From Alphaproteobacteria bacterium (lineage in GTDB: Bacteria; Pseudomonadota; Alphaproteobacteria; GCA-2731375), in contig JADHTB010000013.1 of NCBI GenBank assembly GCA_016776605.1, positions 42,620 through 106,619 of the forward strand: a stretch of DNA of 64,000 nt. Direction: 5' to 3'. The notes under the pieces were generated by a model that was not told the origin of the DNA, made no database searches, and saw only the letters and a list, made by a program, of their open reading frames with translations. This document shows positions 8,927 to 18,257 of the stretch, piece after piece. Position numbers and translations under genes: made by a program. Each line of letters opens with the position of its first letter. The stretch's first letter is position 1.

Positions 8927-9939
8927 AAGCTGATCCTTTGTTCCTGGGCGGAGGATCGATAGATCGCATCCAGAATTCGGGCCATGCCGACACCGCATTC
9001 CTCGATCCCGGCCAACGGCGGGGCCTTGCCATCCACCGCATCCAGAAAGGCGGCGAATTCCCCCGCGACAACCTGAAACGGTTCAAGCACCGGGGCATAG
9101 GGCATTTCAACACCCCGGTTGTTGGGCCGCCACAGGCCATCGACCAGTTCGTGGCGAACCCGGTGCAGGCGTAGCTCGTGGGTTTGATAGTCGATTTCCG
9201 CCCCGCCTTCATTGCCCGCGACCACGAATTCCTTGGTCTGTGTGGAGCCGGGCACGATGTTGTCATTCCAACGGCCCGGTTGAATGCAGCCGACTTCGAT
9301 ATGGGCCATGGCGCCCGAGGGATAGAACAGACGGATCAGGGCCAGGTCGTCATAGCCACGATCAAAATGGTCGCGGGTTACCGCATCCACCGCCACCGGC
9401 AGGGCACCCATCATCCAGTTCGCCTGATCGATAAAATGCACCGCGTCATTGCCCACCACGCCGCTGTCGCCACGGGCCCGTTTGTAGCCATGGAAGCGGG
9501 CCGAGATATAGCGCAGATCGCCCAAACGTCCCGCATCCACCTCCTGCTTAACGATTTGCGCCAGCGGATGGGCTCGGAAATAGAACCCCACCTGAACCAC
9601 CTGATCCTGCAGCAGGTCCCGCAGCCCCTCGGCCTCGGCCAAGGTGGCGGTCATGGGTTTCTCGATAAATAGATGCTTGCCCGCCGCCAACAACGGCTGG
9701 CAAACCGCGAAATGCCGGTCGGTCGGGGCCAGCACCACCACCAGCTCCGCCAGATCCAGGAACGCCGCCACCGCGCCACCCACGTGATCGCCGGGCAATC
9801 CCAAATCACGGCAGCGTTGTTGGGCCGCCGCACTGGGATCAACCACATACAAACCATCCGCCAAACCAAGCGACCGCCACGCCGCCAGATGGGTCGGCCC
9901 GAAATTACCAAAACCGATTTGCAGGATGTTGCGGGTCAT
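8923..9939 (-). CDS. Gfo/Idh/MocA family oxidoreductase
   Basis: This 338-residue NAD(P)-dependent dehydrogenase has a dinucleotide-binding GFGNFG motif at residues 9-14 and the family EKP motif at 93-95 (FIEKP), whose lysine is normally the catalytic residue. The C-terminal alpha/beta domain contains the substrate site (GNDAVHFIDQANW near 165). Family members oxidise or reduce sugars, sugar acids or inositols. It begins 11 bases after the DUF993 gene and overlaps the following TIM-barrel gene by four bases. Confidence 0.87.
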   Translation of the reverse strand: MTRNILQIGFGNFGPTHLAAWRSLGLADGLYVVDPSAAAQQRCRDLGLPGDHVGGAVAAFLDLAELVVVLAPTDRHFAVCQPLLAAGKHLFIEKPMTATLAEAEGLRDLLQDQVVQVGFYFRAHPLAQIVKQEVDAGRLGDLRYISARFHGYKRARGDSGVVGNDAVHFIDQANWMMGALPVAVDAVTRDHFDRGYDDLALIRLFYPSGAMAHIEVGCIQPGRWNDNIVPGSTQTKEFVVAGNEGGAEIDYQTHELRLHRVRHELVDGLWRPNNRGVEMPYAPVLEPFQVVAGEFAAFLDAVDGKAPPLAGIEECGVGMARILDAIYRSSAQEQRISL

Positions 9940-9950
9940 GGGCGTGCTCT

Positions 9951-11117
9951 TTACCCCTCTACCCCATGCATGGCCAGGATGGTCCGCATGCGGTTGGCTG
10001 CCATGTCCGGGTCGCGCAGCAGACCGGCTGTGTCGGCCAGGCGGAACAGTTCCGCCAGGTGTGACAGGGAGCGGGCGCTTTGCTGGCCGCCGACCATGAC
10101 GAAATGATCCTGGTGGCCGTTCAGCCAGGCCATGAAGACCACGCCAGTTTTGTAAAACCGGGTCGGGGCCTGAAAAATATGCCGTGACAGGGGCACCGTT
10201 GGGGCCAGAATGTCATGAAAGGTATCTTCGTCGCCCGCCGCGAAGGCGCCCAGGGCGGCGGCTGCGGCGGGCGCGATGGCATCGAAGATGCCCAGCAGCG
10301 CATCGCTGTAGCCGACCGCGTCACCGGCGATCAATTCCGCGTAGTTGAAGTCATCACCGGTGTACATACGCACGCCATCCGGCAAACGCCGGCGCATGGC
10401 AATTTCCTTGTCCTTGTCCAGCAACGAGATCTTGATGCCGTCGATCTTGGCCGCATTCGCCGCCAACACATCCAGGCAGACATCCATGGCCTGCATATGA
10501 TCGCCATGCCCCCAATAGCCGGCCAGGGCGGGATCGAACATTTCCCCCAGCCAATGGATCAGCACCGGTTCACGGACTTGGCCGAGGATACGGTCATAGA
10601 CCTGGGCGTAGTCATCCGGCGATTTGGCACACGCTGCCAATGCCCGGCTGGCCATCAGGATAATCCGGCCCCCCTGCCCTTCCACGAAGGCAATCTGTTC
10701 CTCGTAGGCGCGGATAACATCGTCCAGGCGCAAATCCGACGATGGCTGCAGATGATCCGTACCCGCGCCGCAGGCGATGCGGGCACCGGGGATGTGGCGG
10801 GCCGCTTCCAGGCTGCGGCGGATCAGTTCCTGACTGGCGGACCAGTCAAGGCCCATGCCACGCTGGGCCGTATCCATGGCCTCCGCCACGCCCAGGCCCA
10901 GATCATAAAGGCCAAGGCGATAGTTGATGGTGGCATCCCAATCAATGGCGGCCTCCAGCCAGGGATCGGACTCGGAACGGGGGTCGGCCACCACATGCAC
11001 GGCGGAATAGGCAATGCGGTTGAAAGGCCGATTGGCGCGGGTCGGGAAATCCCTAGGGGTGCTGGTGGTGAACGGCGCCAGTCCACCATTTGCAACGGGC
11101 AGGTTGAGGGTTGCCAT
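9951..11117 (-). CDS. DUF993 family protein, dihydrodipicolinate-synthase-like barrel
   Basis: This 388-residue protein resembles the DUF993 family, distant relatives of dihydrodipicolinate synthase-type aldolases. Recognisable stretches are GIKISLLDKDKE near residue 225, which places a lysine where a Schiff-base lysine is expected, PVLIHWLGEMFDPALAGYWG near 182 and MYTGDDFNYAELI near 250. The biochemical role of DUF993 is poorly known. The operon context suggests a carbon-carbon bond or dehydration step on a keto sugar. It lies two bases after the upstream dehydrogenase stop. Confidence 0.78.
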   Translation of the reverse strand: MATLNLPVANGGLAPFTTSTPRDFPTRANRPFNRIAYSAVHVVADPRSESDPWLEAAIDWDATINYRLGLYDLGLGVAEAMDTAQRGMGLDWSASQELIRRSLEAARHIPGARIACGAGTDHLQPSSDLRLDDVIRAYEEQIAFVEGQGGRIILMASRALAACAKSPDDYAQVYDRILGQVREPVLIHWLGEMFDPALAGYWGHGDHMQAMDVCLDVLAANAAKIDGIKISLLDKDKEIAMRRRLPDGVRMYTGDDFNYAELIAGDAVGYSDALLGIFDAIAPAAAAALGAFAAGDEDTFHDILAPTVPLSRHIFQAPTRFYKTGVVFMAWLNGHQDHFVMVGGQQSARSLSHLAELFRLADTAGLLRDPDMAANRMRTILAMHGVEG

Positions 11118-11119
11118 CC

Positions 11120-12277
11120 CTAAGCCTCCAAATCAGTGACATCCATCCAGCGCCGCTCGGCCCAGCTTTGCAGTCCCAGTTCCGCCAACTGCACGCCCCT
11201 GGCCCCGGCCAGCAGATCCCAGGGAAATGGCCCCTCGTCATATAGATGGCGGATGAATAATTCCCACTGCGCCTTGAAGGCATTGTCGTAGTCAACGGTG
11301 TCGGGCACTTCCTCCCAACCATCGTTATAATTGATGGCGGGGGGGATGTCCGGGTTCCAGACCGGCATGGGCGTATTGACCCGGGCCTGAGTGCGGCAGC
11401 GGCGCAGACCGGCGACGGCGGAACCATGGGTGCCATCCACGTGCAGGGTCAACAGATCGTCCCGGCGCACCCGGGTGCACCAGGACGAATTGAAATGGGC
11501 CACGATGCCGCCATCCAGTTGAAAGGTGGCATAGGCGGCATCGTCAACATCCGCCGCGTATGGTTCGTCGTTTTCGTCCCAGCGGGTCGGGATATGGGTC
11601 GCGCCCAGACAACTGACCGATTGCACCGCGCCAAAGGTATTGTCCAGCACATAGCGCCAGTGGCACAACATATCCAGAATGATGCCGCCGCCCTGATCCT
11701 TGCGGTAATTCCACGAGGGCCGTTGCGCGGGCTGTAAATCACCTTCAAAAACCCAATAACCAAATTCGCCACGCACCGAAAGAATGCGGCCGAAAAAACC
11801 GGCATCGATCAAGTATTTCAGCTTGCGGATACCCGGCAGCCACAATTTATCCTGCACAACGCCGTGCTTGATGCCGGCCGCTTTGGCCAATTTATAAGTG
11901 TCATAGGCATCGGCCAGGCTGTCGGCGGTTGGCTTCTCGCAATAGATATCCTTGCCCGCGCTGATCGCCTTGCGCAACAGACCGGCACGGGCCTGGGTCG
12001 TGGCGGCATCAAAGAACAAGGTATCGTCCGGGTTGGCGATCGCGGCGTCCAGATCGTTGGTCCAACGGCTAAGACCATGTTCCCGCGCCAGGGCGCCCAC
12101 CCGGCCCGCATCGCGGCCAACTAAAATTGGGTCCGGCATCACCCGGGTGCCATCGGTCAATTCCAGGCCACCAGCCTCCATGATTTCCAGGATCGATCGG
12201 ATCAGATGCTGGTTCTTGCCCATCCGGCCGGTCACGCCGTTCATGATGATGCCAAGGCGTTTCTCGCTCATGCTCAC
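11120..12277 (-). CDS. Gfo/Idh/MocA family oxidoreductase (second in operon)
   Basis: This 385-residue protein has a GVTGRMG-type nucleotide-binding start (residues 14-20) and the catalytic EKP motif at 114-116 (IYCEKP), followed by a C-terminal sugar-binding domain (ILDMLCHWRYVLDN near 200). The glycine motif is atypical compared with its neighbour, and the protein is about 45 residues longer, so the two dehydrogenases are not recent duplicates. Its ATG overlaps the ABC ATPase stop by four bases (ATGA). Probably an oxidation step of the imported substrate. Confidence 0.85.
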   Translation of the reverse strand: MSMSEKRLGIIMNGVTGRMGKNQHLIRSILEIMEAGGLELTDGTRVMPDPILVGRDAGRVGALAREHGLSRWTNDLDAAIANPDDTLFFDAATTQARAGLLRKAISAGKDIYCEKPTADSLADAYDTYKLAKAAGIKHGVVQDKLWLPGIRKLKYLIDAGFFGRILSVRGEFGYWVFEGDLQPAQRPSWNYRKDQGGGIILDMLCHWRYVLDNTFGAVQSVSCLGATHIPTRWDENDEPYAADVDDAAYATFQLDGGIVAHFNSSWCTRVRRDDLLTLHVDGTHGSAVAGLRRCRTQARVNTPMPVWNPDIPPAINYNDGWEEVPDTVDYDNAFKAQWELFIRHLYDEGPFPWDLLAGARGVQLAELGLQSWAERRWMDVTDLEA

Positions 12278-13044
12278 TCCATTCCCAATAATTTGTAGAT
12301 CCGCCGGGTGTAATCCCCGAAGGCTTTCTGTGTTTTTAGATCCAAGCCGCGCGGATAGGGCAGATCGACCAGGAAATTATCCGCCATGCGGGCCGGACCG
12401 GCCGTCAGCACGACCACCCGGCTGCCCAGAAACACCGCTTCCTGGATACCATGGGTGACGAAGACGATGGTCTTGCCGCTTTCGCCCCAGATACGCAGTA
12501 ATTCCAGGTTCATCTTTTCCCGGGTCAGGGCGTCCAGGGCCCCGAATGGTTCGTCCATCAGGATCAGTTTCGGATCATGCACCAGGGCACGGGCGATGGC
12601 GGCCCGCTGTTGCATGCCACCCGAGAGTTCATAGGGGTAGCTTTGCGCGAAACCCGACAGTCCGACCATTTCCAACAAATGACCGGCCCGCGCCCGCGCC
12701 TCGGCCATGGGCAGGCCCAGAATTTCCGCCGGCAACAATACGTTCTCCATGACCCGGCGCCATTTCAACAACAAGGGTTGTTGAAAGACCATGCCAATAT
12801 CACGGGCCGCATCGAAACTATCCGCCTGGCTGCCGATCCGCACCGTGCCTTCCTCATGGGAATGCAGGCCCGCCAGGATCTTCAACAGAGTGGTTTTGCC
12901 GCAGCCCGATGGCCCGACCATGGAAACCAGTTCCCCTGCCTGCACATCGAAGGTGACATCGGAGACGGCAAGGAAGTCCTCTTTGCGCCCGCGATAAACC
13001 TTGCGCACGCCCTGCAGACTGATGAAGGATGGCTCGGCGTTCAT
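12274..13044 (-). CDS. ABC transporter ATP-binding protein (nitrate/sulfonate/taurine type)
   Basis: This 256-residue ATPase has Walker [10 protein letters not shown] (44-52), signature LSGGMQQ (140-146) and Walker B ILMDEP (161-166). The combination [17 protein letters not shown] and [12 protein letters not shown] is typical of the SsuB/TauB/ThiZ class. It starts immediately after the permease stop codon and would energise import with the permease and the divergently encoded binding protein. Confidence 0.88.
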   Translation of the reverse strand: MNAEPSFISLQGVRKVYRGRKEDFLAVSDVTFDVQAGELVSMVGPSGCGKTTLLKILAGLHSHEEGTVRIGSQADSFDAARDIGMVFQQPLLLKWRRVMENVLLPAEILGLPMAEARARAGHLLEMVGLSGFAQSYPYELSGGMQQRAAIARALVHDPKLILMDEPFGALDALTREKMNLELLRIWGESGKTIVFVTHGIQEAVFLGSRVVVLTAGPARMADNFLVDLPYPRGLDLKTQKAFGDYTRRIYKLLGME

Positions 13045-13815
13045 CTATTCCATCCGGGCATCGCGCACCACCAACAACCGCTCAAGCAACAGTACGATGC
13101 CGTATAAAGTCACACCGACGGCGGTGATCATCAGCACCGCCATGAACATGCCCGCCGTATCCAGGGTCACCTGCACCTGCATCATCAAATAACCCAGGCC
13201 TTCTTCCGAAGCGATAAATTCACCGACGATAGCGCCCGCCACGGCCAACACCACCGCCACCTTCATACCGGAAAAAATAAACGGCAGGGCGCCCGGCAAT
13301 TGAATTTTGGTGAAAATTTGCCAGCGCGAGGCCCGCAGGGTGCGGACCAGATCGATCAATTCCGGCTCCACCTCGTTCAGGCCTCGGGTCGTGGTGATCA
13401 GGATGGGCAGAAAACAAATCGAAAAGGCGATCAAAATGTTCGGTCCCAGGCCGTAGGAAAACCAGACGATGAAGATCGGCCCCAAGGCAACCTTTGGGAT
13501 CATGTTCAGGGATACGATCAAGGGCATGAAGGCGTCGTTCAGCCAGCGCGACCAGGAAAACAGCACGGCCAGGACAACGCCGACCACCACCGCCAGCCAA
13601 AACCCGCCATAGACCGAGGCGGCGGTTATCAGCGTGTTGTGCCCCCATTTGTAGGTCTCGTACTCCAATAATGTGGCGAAGGTATCCAGCGGCGCCGGCA
13701 TGATATAGGGCTCTACCTCGCCAATGGTGATCCAGGCCTGCCAGGCCAGTACAGCCACCAGATGCATGACGATAATCAGGACCCATTTACGTAACTTTTC
13801 GCTGTAGTCGTCCAT
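13045..13815 (-). CDS. ABC transporter permease (SsuC/TauC type)
   Basis: This 256-residue integral membrane protein has about six transmembrane helices. The binding-protein-dependent transport signature sits near residues 165-195 (LRASRWQIFTKIQLPGALPF, followed by GMKVAVVLAVAGAIVGEFIASEEGLG), which matches the SsuC/TauC/ThiX class. It is the second gene of the operon, nine bases after the DHDPS-like gene and directly abutting the ATPase. Confidence 0.88.
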   Translation of the reverse strand: MDDYSEKLRKWVLIIVMHLVAVLAWQAWITIGEVEPYIMPAPLDTFATLLEYETYKWGHNTLITAASVYGGFWLAVVVGVVLAVLFSWSRWLNDAFMPLIVSLNMIPKVALGPIFIVWFSYGLGPNILIAFSICFLPILITTTRGLNEVEPELIDLVRTLRASRWQIFTKIQLPGALPFIFSGMKVAVVLAVAGAIVGEFIASEEGLGYLMMQVQVTLDTAGMFMAVLMITAVGVTLYGIVLLLERLLVVRDARME

Positions 13816-13824
13816 GCTTTAGAT

Positions 13825-14892
13825 CTAGTCCAGCCAGCGTTGTACATTGGCGGCCACGAAGCCGTCGTCGCACAAATGGGGATAATCCGAGATCACCCGG
13901 TCGAGCTCTTCAGCCTGACCTGGGCTCATGGCTTCATCAGGGTTCAGGCACCAGGTACCCCGCAACAGACCCTGGCGGCGCAGCACCTCATGGCAACCCG
14001 CGATGACCCCGGCGAAATCATTGACCACATCGAACAGCGCGCTATTGGCATCGGTGATCTGGCTGTCCAATAGCAGCAAATCGGCATCGACAGAGCCAGC
14101 CGCGATTGCCTGATGCGCGCGGGCCAGATATTCCACCGCCGGTTTGACCCAGACACTCCAATGGCCCAGCAGGCCGCCATGGAAACGCATGATCACGGTT
14201 TCGTCACCACGGCGGACAGCGAACGGGGTGACCAGATCCAGCAGGATATGGTCATCGTTACCTGTGTACAGGCTGATCCGATCTTCCGCCCGCGCCGCCA
14301 CCACCCCACGCACCACGTCCAAGGTGCGGTAGCGGTTAAAGGGCGCCACCTTGATGGCGACGACATTGTCGATGCTGGCAAAACGGCGCCAAAATTCGGC
14401 CGATAACACAATACCGCCCACCGCGGGTTGCAGATAAAAGCCAACCAGGGGAATACGCGCCGCCACCGCCTGACAATGAGCGATCAGAGCATCTTCATCG
14501 GCGCCCTTATGCGCGGCGAGGCTCAACAATCCGGCGTGATAGCCCAGGCCAAGGGCAACGTCCGCCTCCGCCAACGCCTGCGCAGTGGAGCCGACCAGGC
14601 CGGCAATCATGATGATCGGCCGATCGGTCCAGCCAGCAGCGGTCTCCGCCGCCATCCGCAATACGGGTTCGTAAAGGCCCACGTCGCGGATTTCAAATTG
14701 CGTCGTATGCACCCCCACCGCCAGGCCACCAGCACCGGCGTCCAGATAATAGCGGGTCAAGGCGCGCTGGTGCCGCGCGTCCAATTGCCGGCCTTCGGTC
14801 AACGCCAGGGGATGGGCCGGAATAACCACGCCCCGACGTAACTGGGCCAGAACCCCAGCCGGGATATCATCGCGATGCAGGGACATTGCCAT
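13825..14892 (-). CDS. Dihydrodipicolinate synthase/N-acetylneuraminate lyase family aldolase
   Basis: The first gene of the minus-strand operon. The ATG at 14892 is preceded by GACGAAGAGA; a TTG at 14904 and another ATG at 14886 are alternatives, so the start is uncertain by a few codons. The ~355-residue barrel has the Schiff-base lysine at about K181 (VVAIKVAPFNRY) and the catalytic tyrosine at about Y153 (VGFYLQP). Class I aldolases of this family cleave or dehydrate 2-keto-3-deoxy sugar acids. It differs strongly from the DUF993 relative in the same operon. Longer than usual (about 300). Confidence 0.82.
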   Translation of the reverse strand: MAMSLHRDDIPAGVLAQLRRGVVIPAHPLALTEGRQLDARHQRALTRYYLDAGAGGLAVGVHTTQFEIRDVGLYEPVLRMAAETAAGWTDRPIIMIAGLVGSTAQALAEADVALGLGYHAGLLSLAAHKGADEDALIAHCQAVAARIPLVGFYLQPAVGGIVLSAEFWRRFASIDNVVAIKVAPFNRYRTLDVVRGVVAARAEDRISLYTGNDDHILLDLVTPFAVRRGDETVIMRFHGGLLGHWSVWVKPAVEYLARAHQAIAAGSVDADLLLLDSQITDANSALFDVVNDFAGVIAGCHEVLRRQGLLRGTWCLNPDEAMSPGQAEELDRVISDYPHLCDDGFVAANVQRWLD

Positions 14893-15088
14893 TCTCTTCG
14901 TCAATTATTCCAGAACGTTAGCATTAAAACGCCACGACGACCGAGAGGCCATGGGTTAAGGTGCGTTGAAGCCATCTGATTTTGCCATCTGCGCAATGAA
15001 TAGCACAAGCGCGCCGTCAACGATCCGATTGGTTTTAGACGATTACCACAAGCCGGTTCATAGATAAGAATTAGTGGGAGAAAAAAAC
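14893..15088. promoter_or_regulatory. Divergent promoter region of the catabolic operon and its binding protein
   Basis: About 196 bases separate the operon from the divergent binding-protein gene, so the transporter components are likely regulated from a shared control region. I could not identify a confident -35/-10 pair or operator by eye, and no regulator gene lies in the cluster. The ribosome site of the binding protein (GTGGGAG at 15074-15080) is strong. Confidence 0.4.
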
Positions 15089-16081
15089 ATGAAAATTTTC
15101 AAATTCGCTCTGGCCACGCTCGTTGGCGCGGTTTTGGCGAGCAGTTCCGCGCAAGCCGCGGAAAAAGTCAGTTTCATTTTGAATTGGGTGGCGGGCGGCG
15201 ATCACGCGCCGGTCTATTGGGCCAAATCCAAGGGCTGGTACAAGGATGCCGGCATCGATTTAACAATTGAACAGGGCAAAGGTTCGACCCTGTCGTCGCA
15301 ACGTGTCGGCATTGGCAAAAATCAGCTTGGCATTGCCGATCTGGGCACCGCCCTGGTCAACAAGGGCAAGGGCGCGGATCTGGTTGCGGTCTTTAACATC
15401 TATGCCAATTCGCCCTACGGCTTCTATTGGAAGAAAAGTTCCGGCATCACCGGGATCAAGGATTTCGCGGGCAAGAAAATCGGCAATCCGCCCTGGGATG
15501 CAGCCCGCCAGATGTGGCCTGCCTTCGCCAAGGCGGTCGGCATGGGGATAGACACGGTAACCTGGGTCAACGTTAAACCCAACGCCAAGATCGCGGCATT
15601 AAAGTCGGACGCCATTGATGTCACAACCTCGTTCTATAATATCCACTTCATCTTCCAGAAAGTGTTCGGGGATGACATGGGCTTCGTCGCCGGCAAAAGC
15701 ATTGGCGTCAATCCCTATGGTAATTCCGTAATCGCCAACGGCGCCTACCTGAAGGCGAACCCCGATGTGGTGCGGAACTTCGTTAAGGTGACGCAGAAGG
15801 CCTATGCCGCCTGCGCCAAAAACGCCGAACCCTGCATCACCGCCCTGATCGATGCCAACAGCGGCCTAAAGCGGCCCTCGTCCATGGCCAACTGGCTCCT
15901 GGTAAAAGAGTTGATGGATGCGGACAGTTCCCGCAACGGCGCCATCGGTTATTTCGACCCGGCCCGCATGGACGCGGACTACAAATTAATCGAAGCTTAT
16001 TTCAAGCTGGATAAACCCTTCGATATCAAAAGTACCTACCGCAACGACTTCCTGGACATGTCCGTGAAGTTCGGCGGCTAG
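15089..16081 (+). CDS. ABC transporter substrate-binding protein (NMT1/THI5-like, SsuA class)
   Basis: I chose the ATG at 15089, eight bases after GGGAG, instead of the in-frame GTG at 15074 that would contain the ribosome site. The 330-residue product has a clear signal peptide (MKIFKFALATLVGAVLASSS, cleavage after AQA). The mature protein opens VSFILNWVAGGDHAPVYWAKSKGWYKDAGID, split by the usual NMT1/THI5 pattern of a pyrimidine-precursor/taurine-type binding protein. It should feed the divergent permease/ATPase pair at 12.3-13.8 kb. Substrate unknown, though the catabolic genes argue for a polyhydroxylated acid more than a sulfonate. Confidence 0.85.
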   Translation: MKIFKFALATLVGAVLASSSAQAAEKVSFILNWVAGGDHAPVYWAKSKGWYKDAGIDLTIEQGKGSTLSSQRVGIGKNQLGIADLGTALVNKGKGADLVAVFNIYANSPYGFYWKKSSGITGIKDFAGKKIGNPPWDAARQMWPAFAKAVGMGIDTVTWVNVKPNAKIAALKSDAIDVTTSFYNIHFIFQKVFGDDMGFVAGKSIGVNPYGNSVIANGAYLKANPDVVRNFVKVTQKAYAACAKNAEPCITALIDANSGLKRPSSMANWLLVKELMDADSSRNGAIGYFDPARMDADYKLIEAYFKLDKPFDIKSTYRNDFLDMSVKFGG

Positions 16082-16117
16082 GGCGCATTCAGAAAAATGC
16101 ACCCAGACTCTTAAATA

Positions 16118-16180
16118 TAGAGCAATTGAATCAATCGCTTAAGTCGCGAAAGCGACTCTAATAAATTGAAAATTGCTCTA
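16118..16180. repeat. Palindromic dispersed element, copy A (short form)
   Basis: Outer inverted repeats tagagcaatt (16118-16127) and aattgctcta (16171-16180) enclose a hairpin agtcgc-gaaa-gcgact (16142-16157). The same outer arms and a central hairpin of different sequence occur at 22.4 and 36.1 kb. This copy lacks the extra left module found in those. Confidence 0.75.
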
Positions 16181-16197
16181 GAAACACCCACCTACAC

Positions 16198-16238
16198 GAC
16201 CGCATTCGGCAGCGCTGCCGGATGCGGTCAATTTTTTT
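16198..16238 (+). terminator. Rho-independent terminator of the binding-protein gene
   Basis: A long hairpin (outer arms gaccgcat at 16198-16205 and atgcggtc at 16222-16229, inner cggcag/ctgccg) is followed by a seven-T run at 16232-16238. The T tract is on the plus side only, so it terminates transcription from 15.1 kb, after palindrome copy A. Confidence 0.8.
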
Positions 16239-16274
16239 CCAGTCAGAGGCCGCGGAGCATCCGATAATTGTCCG

Positions 16275-17132
16275 TCAGCCCAACTCGGGCCCGGCGATGA
16301 TGAAAACCCGTTCGGGATCATCGAAGGGTGTCCGGGAGCCCAACAGCATGCGCATATAGCCGCGCTGTTTGGTGAAACCGCTATCGCGCAGCCATTGGGC
16401 CAGGCCGCCATGATGATCGGCGGCATCCAGAAAAACCGGACCGGCATGCCCTGTCAGGGCCGCGCGCAGCAGCGCAATGGCGTCCCTGTCATTGTTGGCG
16501 GACAACGGCCCGATCTGGGTCGCCAGACGGCCATCGCGGGCCAGGATGAAACCCTGCACATTGCCATCCCTCTCCAACAAAAAGGCGCGTTCGGGACGGC
16601 GATTGTACAGATGCGTCAACAGATCCCCGCGCCGGGCGCCGAAGATACCCGCATCCCAATCCGCCACCGCGCTTAGATCACCGGGCAGCATGGGCCTGAC
16701 GGCAGCGCTTGCGCCCGCGCCTGGGGCAATTTTCAAGTTATCGGCCTGCCAGCGGGTCAGCGAATAAATATCCTGGAAGCCCAGGGGCAGATAGACCTTG
16801 CGCCCGGCTTCGGTCGCATCCAGGCCGGGGACCATCCCCAACATTGCGGCCCGGTCAATACAGCGGCGCATCAAGGCACTGGCCAGGCCCTGACGCTGCC
16901 ATTTAGCGGTGACTAATATCATTGCGATCCAGGCGAATCGGTCGCCGTGGGGCAGTAACATCGATGTTGCCACCAAGGCCGGCTCACTGACCCCGGTGCC
17001 CTCGCCCCGTTCCAGCATGAACTGCCAATCGGCGGCGGTTTGGTTCCACCCGGCCTCTGCATTCAGGGCCACGGCCTGGCCAATTTCGGACAGCGCCAGC
17101 TTTTCCCAGATCAGATTTTCAATAATTGCCAT
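16275..17132 (-). CDS. GNAT family N-acetyltransferase with second acetyltransferase-like domain
   Basis: The ATG at 17132 overlaps the upstream epimerase stop by 14 bases; the longer frame would intrude 105 bases into that gene. The 285-residue product has a GNAT core with the acetyl-CoA loop around TAKWQRQGLASALMRR (residues 74-90) and a C-terminal part (from about 150) resembling the YitH/HolE-type acetyltransferase domain. Such proteins acetylate unknown small-molecule or protein amines. Coupled translation with the epimerase suggests a shared pathway. Confidence 0.78.
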   Translation of the reverse strand: MAIIENLIWEKLALSEIGQAVALNAEAGWNQTAADWQFMLERGEGTGVSEPALVATSMLLPHGDRFAWIAMILVTAKWQRQGLASALMRRCIDRAAMLGMVPGLDATEAGRKVYLPLGFQDIYSLTRWQADNLKIAPGAGASAAVRPMLPGDLSAVADWDAGIFGARRGDLLTHLYNRRPERAFLLERDGNVQGFILARDGRLATQIGPLSANNDRDAIALLRAALTGHAGPVFLDAADHHGGLAQWLRDSGFTKQRGYMRMLLGSRTPFDDPERVFIIAGPELG

Positions 17133-18165
17133 CCCGCGCTTCAAAATGGGTCGGCTTCCCCAAACTGCCCCGCTCGCCGGCGATCCAATCGGCAACCCAG
17201 TCCACCATGCAATGTAACGGCACCATGGGATAACCAAACAGCTTTGTGGCCTCGGCGGTATTGATCAACCAGGCCATTTTCGCCGGCTCCCCTTGCAGCG
17301 CGACCGGCTTGCCAAAGCGGTCGGCGAAGGCTTGTGCCAGCCAGGCAACGGCAATGGTTTCGGGGCCGGAAACATTCACCGGACTGGGCGGTGTGGTGCA
17401 ATGGCGCAGGGCGCGCAAAACCTGGGCATTGGCATCGCCCTGCCAGATCACATTGACATGACCCATGGTCAGATCGATCACCTCGCCGGCCCATACCTTG
17501 GCGGCGATGTCGTGCAGCACGCCATAGCGCATGTCGATGGCATAGTTGAGACGAATGATCCGTCCCGGCGTGCCGTATTGATTGGAAAAATGTTGGAACA
17601 TCCGCTCCCGCCCGACGCAGGAATTGGCGTATTCGCCGGGTGGCGGCGTCGCGGTCATGGCCTCGGTCGCGCCCTGGGAATTGATCGGCACGAAGGGATA
17701 TACGCACCCGGTGGAAAAGGTAACGATGCGCGATTTATGGAAACGTTCCGCCACCAGGGCCGGAACATGCACATTCATGGCCCAGGTCAGTTCCTCGGCC
17801 CCGGCGGAGCCGAACTTGCGCCCGGCCATGAAAACGATGTTCGCCACGTCGGGCAACGTGGCCACCGCATCCCTATCCAGCAGATCGCAGGTGATGGTCT
17901 CGACCCCGTGGCTTTGCAATTGTTCGGCCAGCCCGGCTTCGGAAAAGCGGGCAACGCCCACGATGCGCTTGTCCGGCGCGGCCCGCTTGGCCAGCCGGGC
18001 CAGGGTGGGGCCCATCTTGCCGCCCACGCCCAATACCATGATGTCGCCAGTAACTTGCGCCAGATCGTCAATCAATGCCTGGGATGGCCGTGTCATGAAT
18101 TCCTCCAACGCGGCCGCATCGGCAAAACCGTCGGGAAAATTCGCAGGGTCTAGTTTTTCAATCAT
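17119..18165 (-). CDS. NAD-dependent epimerase/dehydratase family protein
   Basis: This 348-residue protein has a glycine-rich nucleotide-binding loop (VLGVGGKMG near residues 45-53) and an extended-SDR layout. At the expected active site the sequence is GEYANSCVGRERMF (about 182-195), with arginine where the classical YxxxK lysine would be, so it may be a subfamily variant. IRLNYAIDMRYGVLHDIA follows, as in sugar-nucleotide or uronate epimerases. It is upstream of, and overlaps, the GNAT gene. Function not certain. Confidence 0.78.
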   Translation of the reverse strand: MIEKLDPANFPDGFADAAALEEFMTRPSQALIDDLAQVTGDIMVLGVGGKMGPTLARLAKRAAPDKRIVGVARFSEAGLAEQLQSHGVETITCDLLDRDAVATLPDVANIVFMAGRKFGSAGAEELTWAMNVHVPALVAERFHKSRIVTFSTGCVYPFVPINSQGATEAMTATPPPGEYANSCVGRERMFQHFSNQYGTPGRIIRLNYAIDMRYGVLHDIAAKVWAGEVIDLTMGHVNVIWQGDANAQVLRALRHCTTPPSPVNVSGPETIAVAWLAQAFADRFGKPVALQGEPAKMAWLINTAEATKLFGYPMVPLHCMVDWVADWIAGERGSLGKPTHFEARDGNY

Positions 18166-18257
18166 GGCCGGTGGTCATTCCATCTTGCGTTCGTTAGCGT
18201 CTGCTTTGACAATAGCGCCATCAGAATAGCAATCACATGGCAAGGGAAGAAGCGTAA

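Noticed and set aside
14905..15073. Thiamine (TPP) riboswitch upstream of the THI5-like binding protein
   Set aside because: No thi-box-like sequence could be found, and the catabolic neighbours do not suggest thiamine metabolism.
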